Shown: positions 47,538 to 59,668 of the stretch, one piece after another
Layout: each line of letters opens with the position of its first letter
Position numbering within the stretch: the stretch's first letter is position 1
NCBI RefSeq assembly: GCF_022581195.2
Contig: NC_061461.1
Location: 7,502,001-7,566,000, forward strand
Origin: Helicoverpa zea
Lineage: Eukaryota > Arthropoda > Insecta > Lepidoptera > Noctuidae
Length of the DNA: 64,000 nt
Direction: 5' to 3'
The notes under the pieces: generated by a model
Told to the model about the DNA's origin: nothing
What the model saw: the letters and a program-made list of their open reading frames with translations, nothing else
The model's database searches: none
Translations under genes and position numbers: made by a program

Positions 47538-48524
47538 AAATAGAATAGCCAATATTAGTCCAATTGGGTATGGTAAAGGGATTTGAAAGTCTGAGCAAAG
47601 CCACTAGAAGCTTTGAATATAATGTACCTACCTATTTATTTGTTTAGAATAGCTCGCGATGTTATGCACAGCGCATTCAAATAATTTACCTAAGATGGCA
47701 GTAGGCAAGAATATGTAGAACGTTTGCTACGCACAATTTGCTAAATTCAGGCCATAGTTTTGATTGCATTTTTAGGGTTCTGTACCAAAGGATTCCGTTC
47801 TGTATCTGAACCATGATAGACAGTTGAAATTTTCACAGATAATGTATAACTGTTGCTGCTATTGCATCAAGCTACTTGCTATGAGAATGTAGTATACATT
47901 TTAGAGTGGTTCCATACCACTATGAGCGCGTTTTTTTATTCAGATTATTAAACTTAATTTCCGCGAATACATTGCTATCGCGATTTGCACTGACGATGAT
48001 TGAAACTTATCTAATGCTAGGTAAATGTACGGAAATTTTCACGTTTTTTACATAGTTTAAAGAGATTGGGGTTGTGTTTAGCATAATAATAAACAATAAT
48101 GCAGATAGGCAAGACAAGAGTAACGTTAATATCCGGCATGGTTCACAAAGGTGACAAGTTGAGAAACTTGTACCTAACTACAATAGTTACGCTAGTCCAA
48201 ATAATACCTCCAAAGGTAGGCAGAGTATTATTTTTGTACATAACCAGTGTTAAACTGATATTTGTAAATAATAATCAGATACAGCAATTTTATACCATGT
48301 ATAACATAAATTATTATTAAAATATGATAATGTTACATTGTTAAGTTTTATTTTTGAAATAGAGATGTATTTATTGTAAATAAATGCCTTTTTATTTTAC
48401 CAAAATACTGTTAGACTTAATAACTTAATTAACAATAGAAAATGTTATTCCAGATAAAATAAAAGATAATATTAAAGGACGATTTTATATTTAAACGTAA
48501 ATAAAATTCTCTGAGATATAAAAG
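47538..48524. other. Adck1 3' untranslated or intergenic sequence
   Basis: AT-rich. A 73-codon frame at 48099-48320 follows an acceptor-like TAATGCAG and could be an alternative last exon of Adck1 if the donor AAG|GTACAC at 47517 is used, but its protein shows no similarity I recognise. AATAAA at about 48380. Convergent with the next minus-strand gene. Confidence 0.4.
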
Positions 48525-51004
48525 TCAGGACGGCAACTTGTTTTCTAAGACTGACAATTTATTGCTCAATGTGGATAAATCGCTTTGTATTTTTAGCAGA
48601 ATATTAGTGAAGTTGTCTCGGCTCTTCCTTGCACTGAGTTTGAATATAGAAGTGCTAGAGATACGACAAGACATTTCCGACTTTTTATTGAAGTCAGCTA
48701 GGAAGTTGCGTGTTGCCATTTTGGGCTCAGGAATTCGATGTTTGTTCAATGCCATTGTATCATTCGAGACTGTGGTTTGAGCTGGAAATAACAATATCAC
48801 GATTAACATAGCTGGCCATATAAGTAATACTACTGATTTTTTGTGATCTCTCAAGAGCTAAAGTGTTTTGTTTATTTAAATGATTAAGCACTATGCGCTT
48901 GTGGTGTTGTTAAATGACCCACATTTCTCTAATAGATTGATTTCTTACTCATAGCTTCTACTATTGATGTTTGCCCGGATAAAGACAGTTCTTGTTGGCA
49001 GCGTCTCACTGGGCGGCCAATAATTTTCGAATAGAAAACTAATTAGCACATGTTTAATCGTCAGTCTAACCATGACCGTGCATACGTATCCGAAGGCCGA
49101 CTTTACATTATAATGAGAATGGTGTCTGAATGAAATTTCCTTTTAAGTGTGTCAGCCAAAGGCTTGTTAGTTAGGTGACTGACTGCTAAGTAAGTAACAT
49201 GATTCACTTTCTATCTATCTATCAACATAGGCTCATAATGCAGAGACTCCGACGCTCGGCATAATTTATTTGTATATTTTCGCTGTTTCTCGCGGTTCCT
49301 TACGCGTAGTTAGTAATTGCCCTACATAAAAATGAAATTTTATATGCAGTTTCTGGAATAAATCAAAAAGTTTGACAACCAGTTTTACCAAGCAGCATTA
49401 AGTTGCTAGGGTAACTGGATAAAGGTGATTAGATAGGCAGACGTTCCATGTAGGTACAACACTGGTAGGTACTTAGCTGCATTCTAGTAGACTGGAAGCG
49501 GACCCGAAAATAGTAAGGAGAAGGCCAGGACAATGCTCAATCCTTCTGTATGAGAGAAGTCCTGTGCCCAGCAGTGGGACGATGAAAAAGCTATTGATGA
49601 TGATGGTACTTACAAAAACATGCACAGACACATTTTTCCTCAACATCACGACGGTCTTCGTATATTGTATTGTTCGTAGACTGCATTTGATTTCCATAGT
49701 GTGACTGGTCGTCCCCATTGCCAATGGTCAGCATATTATGCATCGTGGTCGAGGCTGTACATATACAAACATATTTTTGGCAATCGCTACGTATAAGCGT
49801 GATAATTTATTCAGTAAATAATGTGCGTCAGACGGAACGTGGTTCGAATCGGTTAGCACCTAATTTATTTGTCTCCAATGTGTTTACTTATTTCATACTT
49901 GAGTTGAACTAGCTTTCAAGTGAAAGTTGATGCATTTGCAACTAGCTGTTTCCCGTGGTTTCACCTGCATTTCGAGTAGTATTTACTTTTATTTACTTAA
50001 CTTTTATTAGGATGTAGTACATCCTACACATGGAAAATAAAAGTAGGTATCCTACCTACACATGTTATTCTCATAAAATTGTTGCTATGAAAGTTTAAAA
50101 ATATAGCTCACAAATATTCGTAATTATAATATTAATCAATCCCTAATTTTATAAAAGTTTACTTTTGTCGTTAGTAATTAGGTATACCTACCTACAGTGT
50201 AGGTGTAGTTTTACCTAACCATAAAATTAAGCAAGATGGACCTATCTACATATAGACTGAATAGGCGGCCCCAACATAGTAAAACCAATTTAAGATAAGA
50301 TACACATTCGTAAATCAATGTAAGAACTGTACTTACATAGTCGATTATTCGGCAACCAAACTTCGAGGATATACGGGTACTGGGGGTCATTGCCCTTTCG
50401 CAGATCAACAAGAGGAATCACGACATCGTTGCTGGACTTGAGCACGATGATTTCTTCACAAAAATCCGGCAAGTCTAGCAAATGCCACACTTTTGTGCGC
50501 AGCACAGATATTGATGCAGAGGGTTTCACAGATATGTATCGGAGATTTTCTTCGAGAACTGAGAATATGGCAAAGTAAGTTAGTATTCCTGGGACCTACC
50601 ATTAGCAAATCTATTTGTTACAGCCTCCTTAGCAGTGATTTTCTTCGAGGAGATACTTTCTGAATGAAAATAGTCTTGAGACTCGACAATCTAACAATTA
50701 CCTGCCCGTTTTGTATTGTTAATAGGTATTTCGGCAAAAATGAACTTATAATCTCAAGTTATATTAGCGAGGTGAGTTTATTTGCTTGAACTCGTTAGTA
50801 TGAAGGTATAGATTATATATACCTATTTACCTAGGTATATTTATTTGATAAGGCCCGGCCTTATCAAATAGGTGCCTATCTGTTACCCAGGATAAAATAT
50901 AGCAAGTACTTACTTCCCAAGTCGTACCTCCGAATGATGACAAATGTAATGACTTCCTTCTTAAAAAGTTTAATCGGTGCTTTTAAGAGCTTAACTAGTG
51001 ACAT
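48525..51004 (-). CDS. Unrecognised four-exon gene with a possible ubiquitin-like segment
   Basis: I do not recognise this gene. Exons in coding order: 50914-51004, 50337-50558, 49614-49754, 48525-48781; 711 nt, 236 residues. Four open exons join in phase (1, 1, 1) at GT-AG sites, which is unlikely by chance. Residues 1-30 are MSLVKLLKAPIKLFKKEV followed by a basic-hydrophobic stretch. Residues 31-103 (LEENLRYISVKPSASISVL ... LEVWLPNN) alternate like a beta-grasp fold: two strands, a helix-like VWHLLDLPDF, then IIVLKSSNDVVIPL and YPYILEVWLP. Residues 105-150 are polar with CVCACF. The C-terminal ~85 residues are Ser/Lys-rich and end in a leucine-heptad stretch (LLKIQSDLSTLSNKLSVLEN) that may be a coiled coil. 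The fold is inference. Confidence 0.65.
49460..49595 (+). repeat. Dispersed repeat scrap in an intron
   Basis: Contains the SINE body word (ACTGGAAGCGGACCCGAAAA) and then TGTGCCCAGCAGTGGGACGAT, the inverse of the block at about 15310-15330. It lies in the intron between exons 48525-48781 and 49614-49754 of the gene above. Confidence 0.5.
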
Positions 51005-51293
51005 TATAAATAAAGATATCACTATTACTACCCTTAAAAGCTAGGAAAATAAGTCTCTCTCATAATATTCCTATCGCATTTTTTAATTTTGTAAATATTC
51101 TTCGATTTATTTTTGGCAAAGTCAGATTGACAATTGGTTTTGATTGACCATTGACCGGACTTTTTGGGCTCTATAATGTTATAAATGTAGAAAATAGGTC
51201 AAATAATTATGATGCAACATAAACTTCATGCATAAATAGCATCTGCGATAATCATGAGTTTTGGGATTGGGTTTTAAAGTGGTTTTAATAAAA

Positions 51294-51821
51294 TACACTC
51301 CCGAGCAAAAAAATGGAATCGCCCCCTTGCGCTATACAATTACAACGATTGCCAACGATACAATATTTACAGTTAAATGTTTGAAAGCCTGTACTTTAAG
51401 CTTTAAATTAAGGGTAGAAACAAAAAAATCATTTCCGTATTTCAGGAGTTAATCATCTTTACTTAAGACAGCAACGAAAATCAGGCGAAAAATAAAATTG
51501 AGCTTAGCTGAAAAATTGAACATTTCAAACAAAATCAAGCATAGGTTATTGTTTCAGTATTTTGTATTTCCTCTTCTAGCCCTTATTACTGCTTTTTACG
51601 GTTTCTCATGGACCTGATGAGTTTTTAATTCTCCCATTCCTCTACCAGCGCCATTTTCAGCTCAATAAATGATTTTTTTGTTTGTACCCTTAAAGCTAAA
51701 AGTAGGTATAGGCTTTCAAACGAGACCATAATAAACATTTAACTGTAAATATTGCATCATTGCCAATCGTTTTATTTGTATACCGCACGGGGGTGATTCC
51801 ATTTTTTTGCTCGCGAGTGTA
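51294..51821. mobile_element. Tc1/mariner-type MITE with TA target duplication
   Basis: TA, then CACTCCCGAGCAAAAAAATG at the left; the right end is the inverse (CATTTTTTTGCTCGCGAGTG up to 51819), then TA. The inverted similarity runs further inside in blocks (CGATTGCCAACGATACAATA against TTGCATCATTGCCAATCG), giving arms of roughly 150-180 bp. No transposase frame. It lies ~300 bp upstream of the four-exon gene. Confidence 0.75.
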
Positions 51822-51837
51822 GATCTATCGCTTGCAT

Positions 51838-52977
51838 TTAAAATTATAAATTAAAAAAAAACCCCGACCCAAAAAACTACGCAATTAAACCCTATAAAAA
51901 GCAAAAAATAACTTTAAACACTACGTAAGTACCAACTAAAGCATGTCAGACTAAACAAAATTTTGTCGTGTCGGGGGACCGCTCTAATTTATTATATGTA
52001 ATACTACTTATAACTTTGTATATACATAATTGTGTTTAGATACGTGTTTTTTTATACGAGTTTTATAATTAGGTAGGTATCATTTGATCATATATCATTT
52101 GATTTATGTAAGTATTTTTAAAGGTAAAAAGCGGTCCCCCGACACGTCAAAATTTAGTTTAGTCTGACATGCTTTAGTTGGTACTTACGTAGTGTTTAAC
52201 GTTATTTTTTGCTTTTTATAGGGTTTAATTGCGTAGTTTTTTGGGTCGGGGGTTTTTTTAAATTTATAATTTTATTTTATTTCACGCTCTTTGAAGGAGC
52301 TCCTTAATTTTTCCTTCTTTCATTTAATTTCGTTTATTTTAAGATGGGGTCGCTATATGCGATCTCGGCCAGAGGAAGCTGTTTAACAATCCTCATGACA
52401 AACTGGCTCTGGGAGAATTGCACAGATTGAGAAACAATAAAGACTAACCTTTGGTCATACTAGATTTTCAGCAAAAATATAAATCGGTTTATCCGTTTCA
52501 TTCCGGCATTCCAGGGTTTCATCCGTCACATCCCATTTCCAGCATCAGGTTCTCGTCAATTAGAAACATGAAGAGAACTTGTCAAGACAAATTCAACGAG
52601 CCCAAACTCGATGCGTTTACTAAAAGGCAGTTCAGGGTTACGTCTCCTATCTTCGTGCCCTAACAGCAGACCAGCTCAGTGGATCCAGAAGACATTAGTG
52701 TTTCAAATTTCAGATCCCACATATGCTTGCAAGTAACTGAGCGTGTAACATTCCTATCACACATATCAAACGAGCTGATGACCTTGAAGACCTGAACCGA
52801 TTTCCACCAAACATAAGCTAAGAACACTCCCGAATGACATTCCTTTCAAACAAAAAAAACCGCATTACAATCGGATCATCCGTTTGGGAGCTACGATGCC
52901 ACATACACACACACACACACACACAGAGACACGTCAAACTTATAACACCCCGTCGTTTTTGCGTCGGGGGTTAAAAA
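51838..52977 (+). repeat. CA-tailed foldback repeat, copy 3
   Basis: Same architecture as 31962-33178: inverted arms around 51860-51980 and 52130-52250, a body with a 70-codon open frame at 52451-52663, (CA)n at about 52904-52924, and the end GCGTCGGGGGTTAAAAAA. It sits directly behind the mariner-type MITE. 52978-53364 shows nothing else. Confidence 0.75.
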
Positions 52978-53364
52978 AGAGTTAGGCAGGTGTACAGTTC
53001 TCGCAAAACTCAAACTATGATAACTGAACTGTGTGCTGTATCATAGCACACATTCAGAATTTAGTATTTCCTCAAAAAATATATTATGGTACACTGTTGT
53101 TTAATACAAAGTTATCAACCCTTGGGTCAATTGTCGTTGAACCGATACAGGGTTTTGGTATTAAATTAAGTGTTACAATATAAAAAAGATAATAAATAAA
53201 ACATCAAAAATAAAAACAATTAGGGTATATTGCAACCACTTTACAAATAACACTTTTTACTTCTAATGACAAATAACAAATATAGGTATGTATTTTGATT
53301 GTGAAGCACAACTTATTTTCGAATAAACAAACGCCTATGAATTAAATTCTTACCACAACATCAC

Positions 53365-56300
53365 TTAACTTAATTTCACAGCCTGAATAGCATACATTAA
53401 TTGTTGGAATTCCGAAAAGTCCCATTTACCAGTAACTGGGTTAAAAGTTACGCCGTAAGTTAGTTCCACATGGCAATTATCTGGAAAACAAAAAACATTT
53501 TTTTTACTACTAATGTTTTAAAGGGTATGAATTTTATACAAATGCACATTATATCTGCATAACTGATAAACTTCATGGCAAGAAAGAATATTACTTCTGA
53601 GATAGCAGGAGAAGAGTATAGAAGAAAACATGCTGCGCCGATCCCAAATAAAATTGGGAGAAAGGCAGGGTGATGATGAACTTCAAGTTTACTTGACATA
53701 AATTCTTGATGTAGGTAACTAATCTAATCTTCTATTTAAATAAAAAAATCATAAATTGCAGCATGTTTAAAGAAGGAACAGAAATACAGAATTATTCTTA
53801 TCCCGCATTCAATTTAATAGCGGTACTTACTTCTTTCTAAAAGGAAAGTGAGTTCAGTAGGCGTGATAAACTTCTCGAACTGATGAGCTCCTTGAGGTAT
53901 ATATTTGAGTACATTTTCGCCGAGGAATATAACAGCAAACTGTGACATTCTCGTTCTATTTGGTGTCGTGAAGAAAATCCTCCCTCCTGGCTTTAAAGTG
54001 TGGACACAGGATTTGACGAACAATTCTTGGTTCTGCACATGTTCTATAACTTCAGATGCTACTACTCCATCGTAGAGGTTGGAAACTTTCTTCGCATGGT
54101 CCTGAAAAATTAGAAGTTCGATTTATTTATTGAGTTTATAAATAAACACGTTGAGACGACTTGAAATAGGTACTGTTGGTGTCCTTTCACCTAAAATACC
54201 TGCTTTCGGACTCTCAGTCAAAAAAAACATGGTGATACATGTTTTTTATTATTTATTAACAAAAATATCATAGTTTTTTTTGGTATGAGTTATTGTGCTT
54301 ACAATAAATATATACGCAATTTTCTCGGTCTCGAAAATATTGGTATGAATGATGGTTGGTCATAGTCTTTAAGATGTATAGAATGAGATTGTCAGTGTTG
54401 CAATATAGATTACAATCTTAAAGCACTTCTATTCTCAGATAAAAAAATATCATAAAAATCTTACCTCTACAGTAGTATGCAGGTAAACAGGTTTATTATA
54501 TGCTATTTTTGGGTCAACATTTTTATGTTCGTCTGCCACTCGGATGAGATCCTCGCTTGCATCAATCCCCGTAACGAAAGCGCCCAGCCTTGCTAATCCC
54601 TGAAAAATATTAAGTTATAAACATATTGATTTCTGACACTTACGCGAATATTAGACATTTAAATAAAACTACTTTTACGGATTTTATCGCGTTATATTAA
54701 TATTATTTAAGGCGAGGAATTGGTCAACAATAATTCCATAACCGGCACGCGCATCTAAGGCGCCAAAAGGGGTCGGAGCGTCTGAGCGGGGCGAGGATAA
54801 CAATACGCGCGCTAGCTTATAACTAAAAGTCGTAAGCGACAAAATGGTTTTGTAATTTTATTATTTAGAAATGATAATTTGATAAAAATTCCTTCTACAA
54901 TTTTAAAGAGTATGTACATACTCAACTACTAAAAAAGTTAAGAGGCTTAAATCGGTCCCGTATGCCCATAATATGTGAATCTCTTTTTAAAAAAAGGTAT
55001 GTTTGATATATTTTTCTCTGTTATAAAAGTTACCTAATCATGTTTCTACGTCTAACAAAATAAGGTTTATATCATGAACTTTTAGGTAACCAAGTTGTAT
55101 TTTGATCCGTTTTGTATTTACTGAGAAAAATTGAAATCTTTGGCGCCAAAAATTCCAATTCGTCCTCTTAATCCCGACGTTTCGGATCCTTTACAGCATC
55201 CATGGTCACGGGCAGACTAAGGTGTTGGTCGTCTTGATATATTAGTTACAAACAGCTACCCTACATTTTGTTGATTATTATTGACAATCCGATTCACGCA
55301 AAACGAGCTCACTGTATCCATAGGTCGAGCAGTTGTAGGCTTGGATTTTGATTTAATAGTTTCTATGATGGGATTCCAAAGCAGGTGGTATGCACCAGCC
55401 ATCTTCTCTATTGAAATTTGGATGTTTTTTAATTTCAATAGCCTCGCGAATCATCCTAGGTGATTCCTATCTAGGATGATTGGTTTTCTCTTGCAAGGAC
55501 TTGTGGTTTATCAAATCTGATGTAATGCTGGGCCTTGTCTAGTGTGTGTTCATAAACTGCTGACTGTCTGGAACGGCGGTGTTTGTATATTAATATAACG
55601 CGATAAAATCCGTAAAAGTAGTTTTATTTTAAAGTTATAAACATTTAATAATAGAGTCACACAACAACGAATTTTAAATGGTACAAGTGGTTATCATTAA
55701 GCACAGCTCAATCAGTCATTTAAGTAAAACAACCATGTATGTATTAATCTACTTGATAAGGTAAATCCGGGAAGAGAGGAATATTTTATACTAATTGCTT
55801 ATTAACCTCTTGTACGCCACTAATTAGAGAATAATAGAAAATCCATTGTGTCTCGTCGTGTGGATCTGCACACCGGACACTGGCATACAAGGGGTTAAAT
55901 TACATATAATTCCACTGTTTGCCATATACAATACATATCCCTCAAATTGAAATTGTTACTAATATTAATGCGAAAGTAACTACGGCTACTACTGCATGTT
56001 TCATGCCAAAACCAATTTAAATAAAATTAAGTACCCCAGGTCCCAGATATTCTAGATCTCAAGAAAGGATAGGTACATACTATTGTTTGTTTACTAACTA
56101 TAATTGTTCAATTTTTTACATTATCTGGTTTCATCAAGGTAAGGTAATATTGCCATTATTAACCTTTTATTATTTAAAAGTTCATAGTATAAATTGGAAG
56201 GTTGTTCTGGCCTAGATAAAGAATGATGAATCATTATGATTAAGCTTTGCTTTGTCTCTCAGGGTATAATTTGAATAGTATAGTTCGGCCATTCAGAGAA

Positions 56301-57733
56301 TGCGTTCCTGACACGTCGCGATTGAACTGACGACGTAACTTTGCAATGGCGTTGCAGTTACGATAAAAATATTTTTGCTGGTTGTTTACCGTTTTAACAA
56401 TTGAGGAGCATTAAAACAACATTATTATATCAATAATCAATGAATGTTATTACGTCGTCAGTTCAATCGCGACGTGTCAGGAACGCATTCTCTGAATGGC
56501 CGAACTATAATTACAGAAGACTGCTGATAATCTGAATTAATTGGGACTGGGGTTGATTTGGATCTACAGTAATGCTCACTTAATTGTCTTGATCATAGTA
56601 AGTTGTAATCCTATCCGGCCTTAACATTAATTACAAATTATAAAAATTCACAATAGTAACATGGTAGTAGCCACTTAGGACTGATTTTTGATAGTTGGCG
56701 TTCTACTGTACATGATATTAACATGATTACATAAAAAGTAAGAAATAGTCATTAGTTAAAACATATTCACATTTGATTTTGCTCTTACCTCTGATAATAT
56801 ACCTCCTCCGCAGCCAACATCCAATATCTTTTTATCTTTGAGAGGGTACAATTCTTTTTGTGCAGTATTTACGAGGCCATCTCGGACAAAAGGAACTCTG
56901 GAAATGAATTATGAAAAAGCTTAATTTTGGCAATCATATTAATTTCATTGCTTTTTTATTTGGGTGTTTCTTACTAAAAAAAAAATTAATGGGCTAACAA
57001 AACCAACAGAACAACACATAATGTGATCCAATTAAATTAATATAATATGATAATTAATTAGGATACCTATTTTTATCTGGGTGCAGAAGTGGTTCTCTAA
57101 GGATGCGGGTCAACAGGGACGGAAGGTATAAAATATACTATAATTATATTATATTATATTATATTATATTATATTAGGTTCTATTTATAAAAAGTTTGTA
57201 TTTTGAATGTGTAACTATAAGTTACATGCGCATGATTACAATTTTGTTGCTACACACTGGGATGTTCCATGATTTAAAATTTAGTAGGTACATACTTTTA
57301 GCTAAAGCTAGGAATCTCTCAAGTATAGTTAAGTGATTTACCAGCAGTAAAACTAAAAAGGCAGATATTCTGAAAATTCGAGGGCTATGTTTTATCATCA
57401 AATGTCTTATTTTACCTCAATAAATTCATACTATGTAGTAGACGCATTTTTCCGTACGGATCCCACCACTCATTCATTTGTTTTGAAAAGAACTCGACAT
57501 CAGCGGCATCAACAGTTGACTGGGATTGTGTAGTACGACCTTCGGTTTGGAGACATCGTGACGATACTATGGGTTTCCATCTAGGTACTTTGAATACTGT
57601 ATTTCTGTAAAAAGTAATTCAAAATATTACAAAAAATTGAACACTCGGATTTTGAACACACTACACAATCCAAAGGCAAAATGACTTACTTAGTTTTATC
57701 TAAAATACTTCTAGTTAATTTTTGAGACCACAT
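53365..57733 (-). CDS. Coq3: Ubiquinone biosynthesis O-methyltransferase COQ3, complete
   Basis: SAM-dependent methyltransferase of the mitochondrial matrix that performs both O-methylations of the ubiquinone ring. Exons in coding order: 57690-57733, 57416-57604, 56789-56897, 54465-54599, 53831-54101, 53365-53480; 864 nt, 287 residues, all phases agree. The N-terminus is basic and free of acidic residues up to about residue 11, fitting a mitochondrial targeting peptide. Then come EWWDPYGKMRLLHSMN, the SAM motif I ILDVGCGGGILSEGLARLG, the acidic residue GIDAS after motif I, ASEVIEHV, and LKPGGRIFFTTPNRT. The C-terminus GVTFNPVTGKWDFS is typical of COQ3/UbiG. The 2.2-kb intron 56788-54600 holds two mobile elements. 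Transcribed away from the unknown gene at 59669. Confidence 0.95.
54612..55644 (-). mobile_element. Penelope-like element remnant
   Basis: Flanked by a 13-bp direct repeat AAGTTATAAACAT (54612-54624 and 55632-55644). Inside are inverted terminal segments starting AAATAAAACTACTTTTACGG (54661) with the inverse ending at 55629. The minus strand shows pieces of the C-terminal GIY-YIG endonuclease region: QSAVYEHTLDKAQHYIRFD, then VLARENQS, and after a break EAIEIKKHPNFNREDGW. These are hallmarks of Penelope ORFs. The frame is interrupted; the reverse transcriptase is absent. It lies in a Coq3 intron. Confidence 0.7.
56279..56509. mobile_element. 231-bp deletion derivative of the palindromic element
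   Basis: The first ~170 bp equal the outer left end of 16265-18329, as far as AATGAATGTTAT. The rest equals the outer right ~60 bp, ending GGCCGAACTATA. Both ends are the outer type (TTCGGCCATTCAGAG), not the inner type. It lies in the same Coq3 intron as the Penelope remnant. Confidence 0.85.
57143..57177 (+). repeat. (ATATT)n microsatellite
   Basis: About seven tandem ATATT units in the Coq3 intron before exon 57416-57604. Confidence 0.9.
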
Positions 57734-59668
57734 TTTCGTATTAGTAAGTAAATTATTTGTAAATAAACGCCGGTTTTGAAATCTAAAGCACTTTGACGTT
57801 TAATAACATAACCTCACTCGCACAAATGTCAAAAAATATAGATGTGCTAAACGAAACGAAACGGTCAGTTTATGCGATTGGCATAAAAAAAAATTAACAG
57901 GATTTATTAACGACATCAAACAAATTAACGGACTGAAGTAACGTGCTGCTAGTCAACGTCTTTGCAACTAACTGAGTTAAGTTGGTGTATTCAACGAGCA
58001 CTGCGAGCGTGAGCCAAAAGATAAACATAAAAAGGGTTCTTTATAGTTCACGATTAAAGTAGTGAACATATTTTTTTAACAATAACTACGGAAGTAATAC
58101 ACTGACAATATTAGAAATGATATTTTAGAACCATATAACGATGTCTGTAGAACTTTTGTAATTCTTCCAGACTTTTTTGGTTTCAAATATTATAAATGCT
58201 GTAAATTATTTTCTTAATTTTAATTAATTATGTACCTATTAAGTCATTTAGATGTAAAATAACCTAAAAAAAGACTTGATTCTCAAACACGGAACGCATT
58301 TTAATGCTACTAAATTGTAGACCACAGATACTGTGAACATTTTACATTAAAATGTAACGTTTTGTCATCGGTCGGGTTATACCCGCCATCTTTAAAAGTT
58401 TGAGAAACATTGTTTTTATTGTTAACACTTTGGCTCAAGCCCAGTTGAATAGGGTAAAGGTGGAGTTTAAAATTTAACTGACGCATCCGTATCTACACCG
58501 CGAGTGCTAATTCTATTCTATTTTTGGTTAATGGCAATTGGAGTTCTGATGAATTGTGCCTAAAGTGTTCGTGACTTCGCGTCAGTAAGTGGTAAGAGTG
58601 TCGATGAAAAAAGACCGAGAATCGTACCAGCGTGCGTTTTCATCGCCACCGTTATGTTAGGTTTGTAATAATTTTCGTTAAAAAACTTTTTTGATCATAT
58701 AAATCGTAGGCTTTCAGAGGAGAGATAGTGCATTGCTGAAAGCCTAGGTCTCAAACTATAGCATAAAAGTTTTTTCGTTTAAATATTGAAAGTAGTGTAC
58801 GTTTAATAGACAATAGGTATACGTTGTTTGGTATATTTCACATCAAAATTACCAATATAAGAATAAATGAAAATGAGGTGGAGGGACGATCTGTCGCGGC
58901 TCTCGTGACGGTAAAGTTTCAAAGTTGCTCAGTACTCTCGCACCACGGTGCAATTCATAGTCATCGGCAAAGTTTTTAATAGTAAGTACCTACAATCCTA
59001 CATATACATATAGTGAAAGTAAACAATGCAAGTAAATAGTGAATAGTCATACATATGTAGGTAGAAACAAGTCCCTTCAAGACTTGTGAAGATACTTGAA
59101 GTCTTTTATTTCGCCGGCGCATTCCTGACCATACAGTAGCGGAGCGTGCTTGAGTCTCTAGTACATTCCTGTTTAAACGTATTCTTGTTTCTCTGACTAT
59201 GCGTAGGTACGTCCTGTTTCTGAGTCTAATCGTAAAAATACAGACCAGTCATCGTCATAATCAAGAACCAGAGACCAGCGGGGCGTTAGCGTCTTGGAAG
59301 CTAGTTCCTGCTCCTAGCTACGCCCGTCCCGTACAATTTACAATATGATTTTTTTTAAGGACACGACTTCGTGGGTATGTTAGCTACATAGGGATATAGG
59401 GGATAAGATTTTTTTAAGTTAGCAAAAGTCGTACGTAATCACATTTCAGAAAAAGGAAGAATTAATCTCCTAGTGGGTGAGGCAGTTGCGTAGGCCTGTT
59501 GGCCTTTTGGTAAATAAAACCTTAAAACCAACTATGAGCAAAGATAATATTCATATTTTCAGTTCAATCAAAATGCAATGAATGCAATGACGTCACTGCA
59601 TTGTCATTTTGTATGTCACATTACTGGAAGTTCATTTTAACTATTATACAGTTAATGTCAGGTTCCGA
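57734..59668. promoter_or_regulatory. Divergent intergenic region between Coq3 and the unknown gene
   Basis: Both promoters must lie here. A hairpin TAGGCTTTCAG / CTGAAAGCCTA (58707-58746) is the only compact structure seen. An acceptor-like TATTTTCAG near 59562 suggests that the plus-strand gene has an upstream leader exon. No protein-coding frame with support. Confidence 0.4.
58707..58746. repeat. Short perfect hairpin
   Basis: An 11-bp perfect stem (TAGGCTTTCAG with CTGAAAGCCTA) and an 18-nt loop, flanked further out by AAAACTTTTTT-like and AAAAGTTTTTT-like words. Confidence 0.5.
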
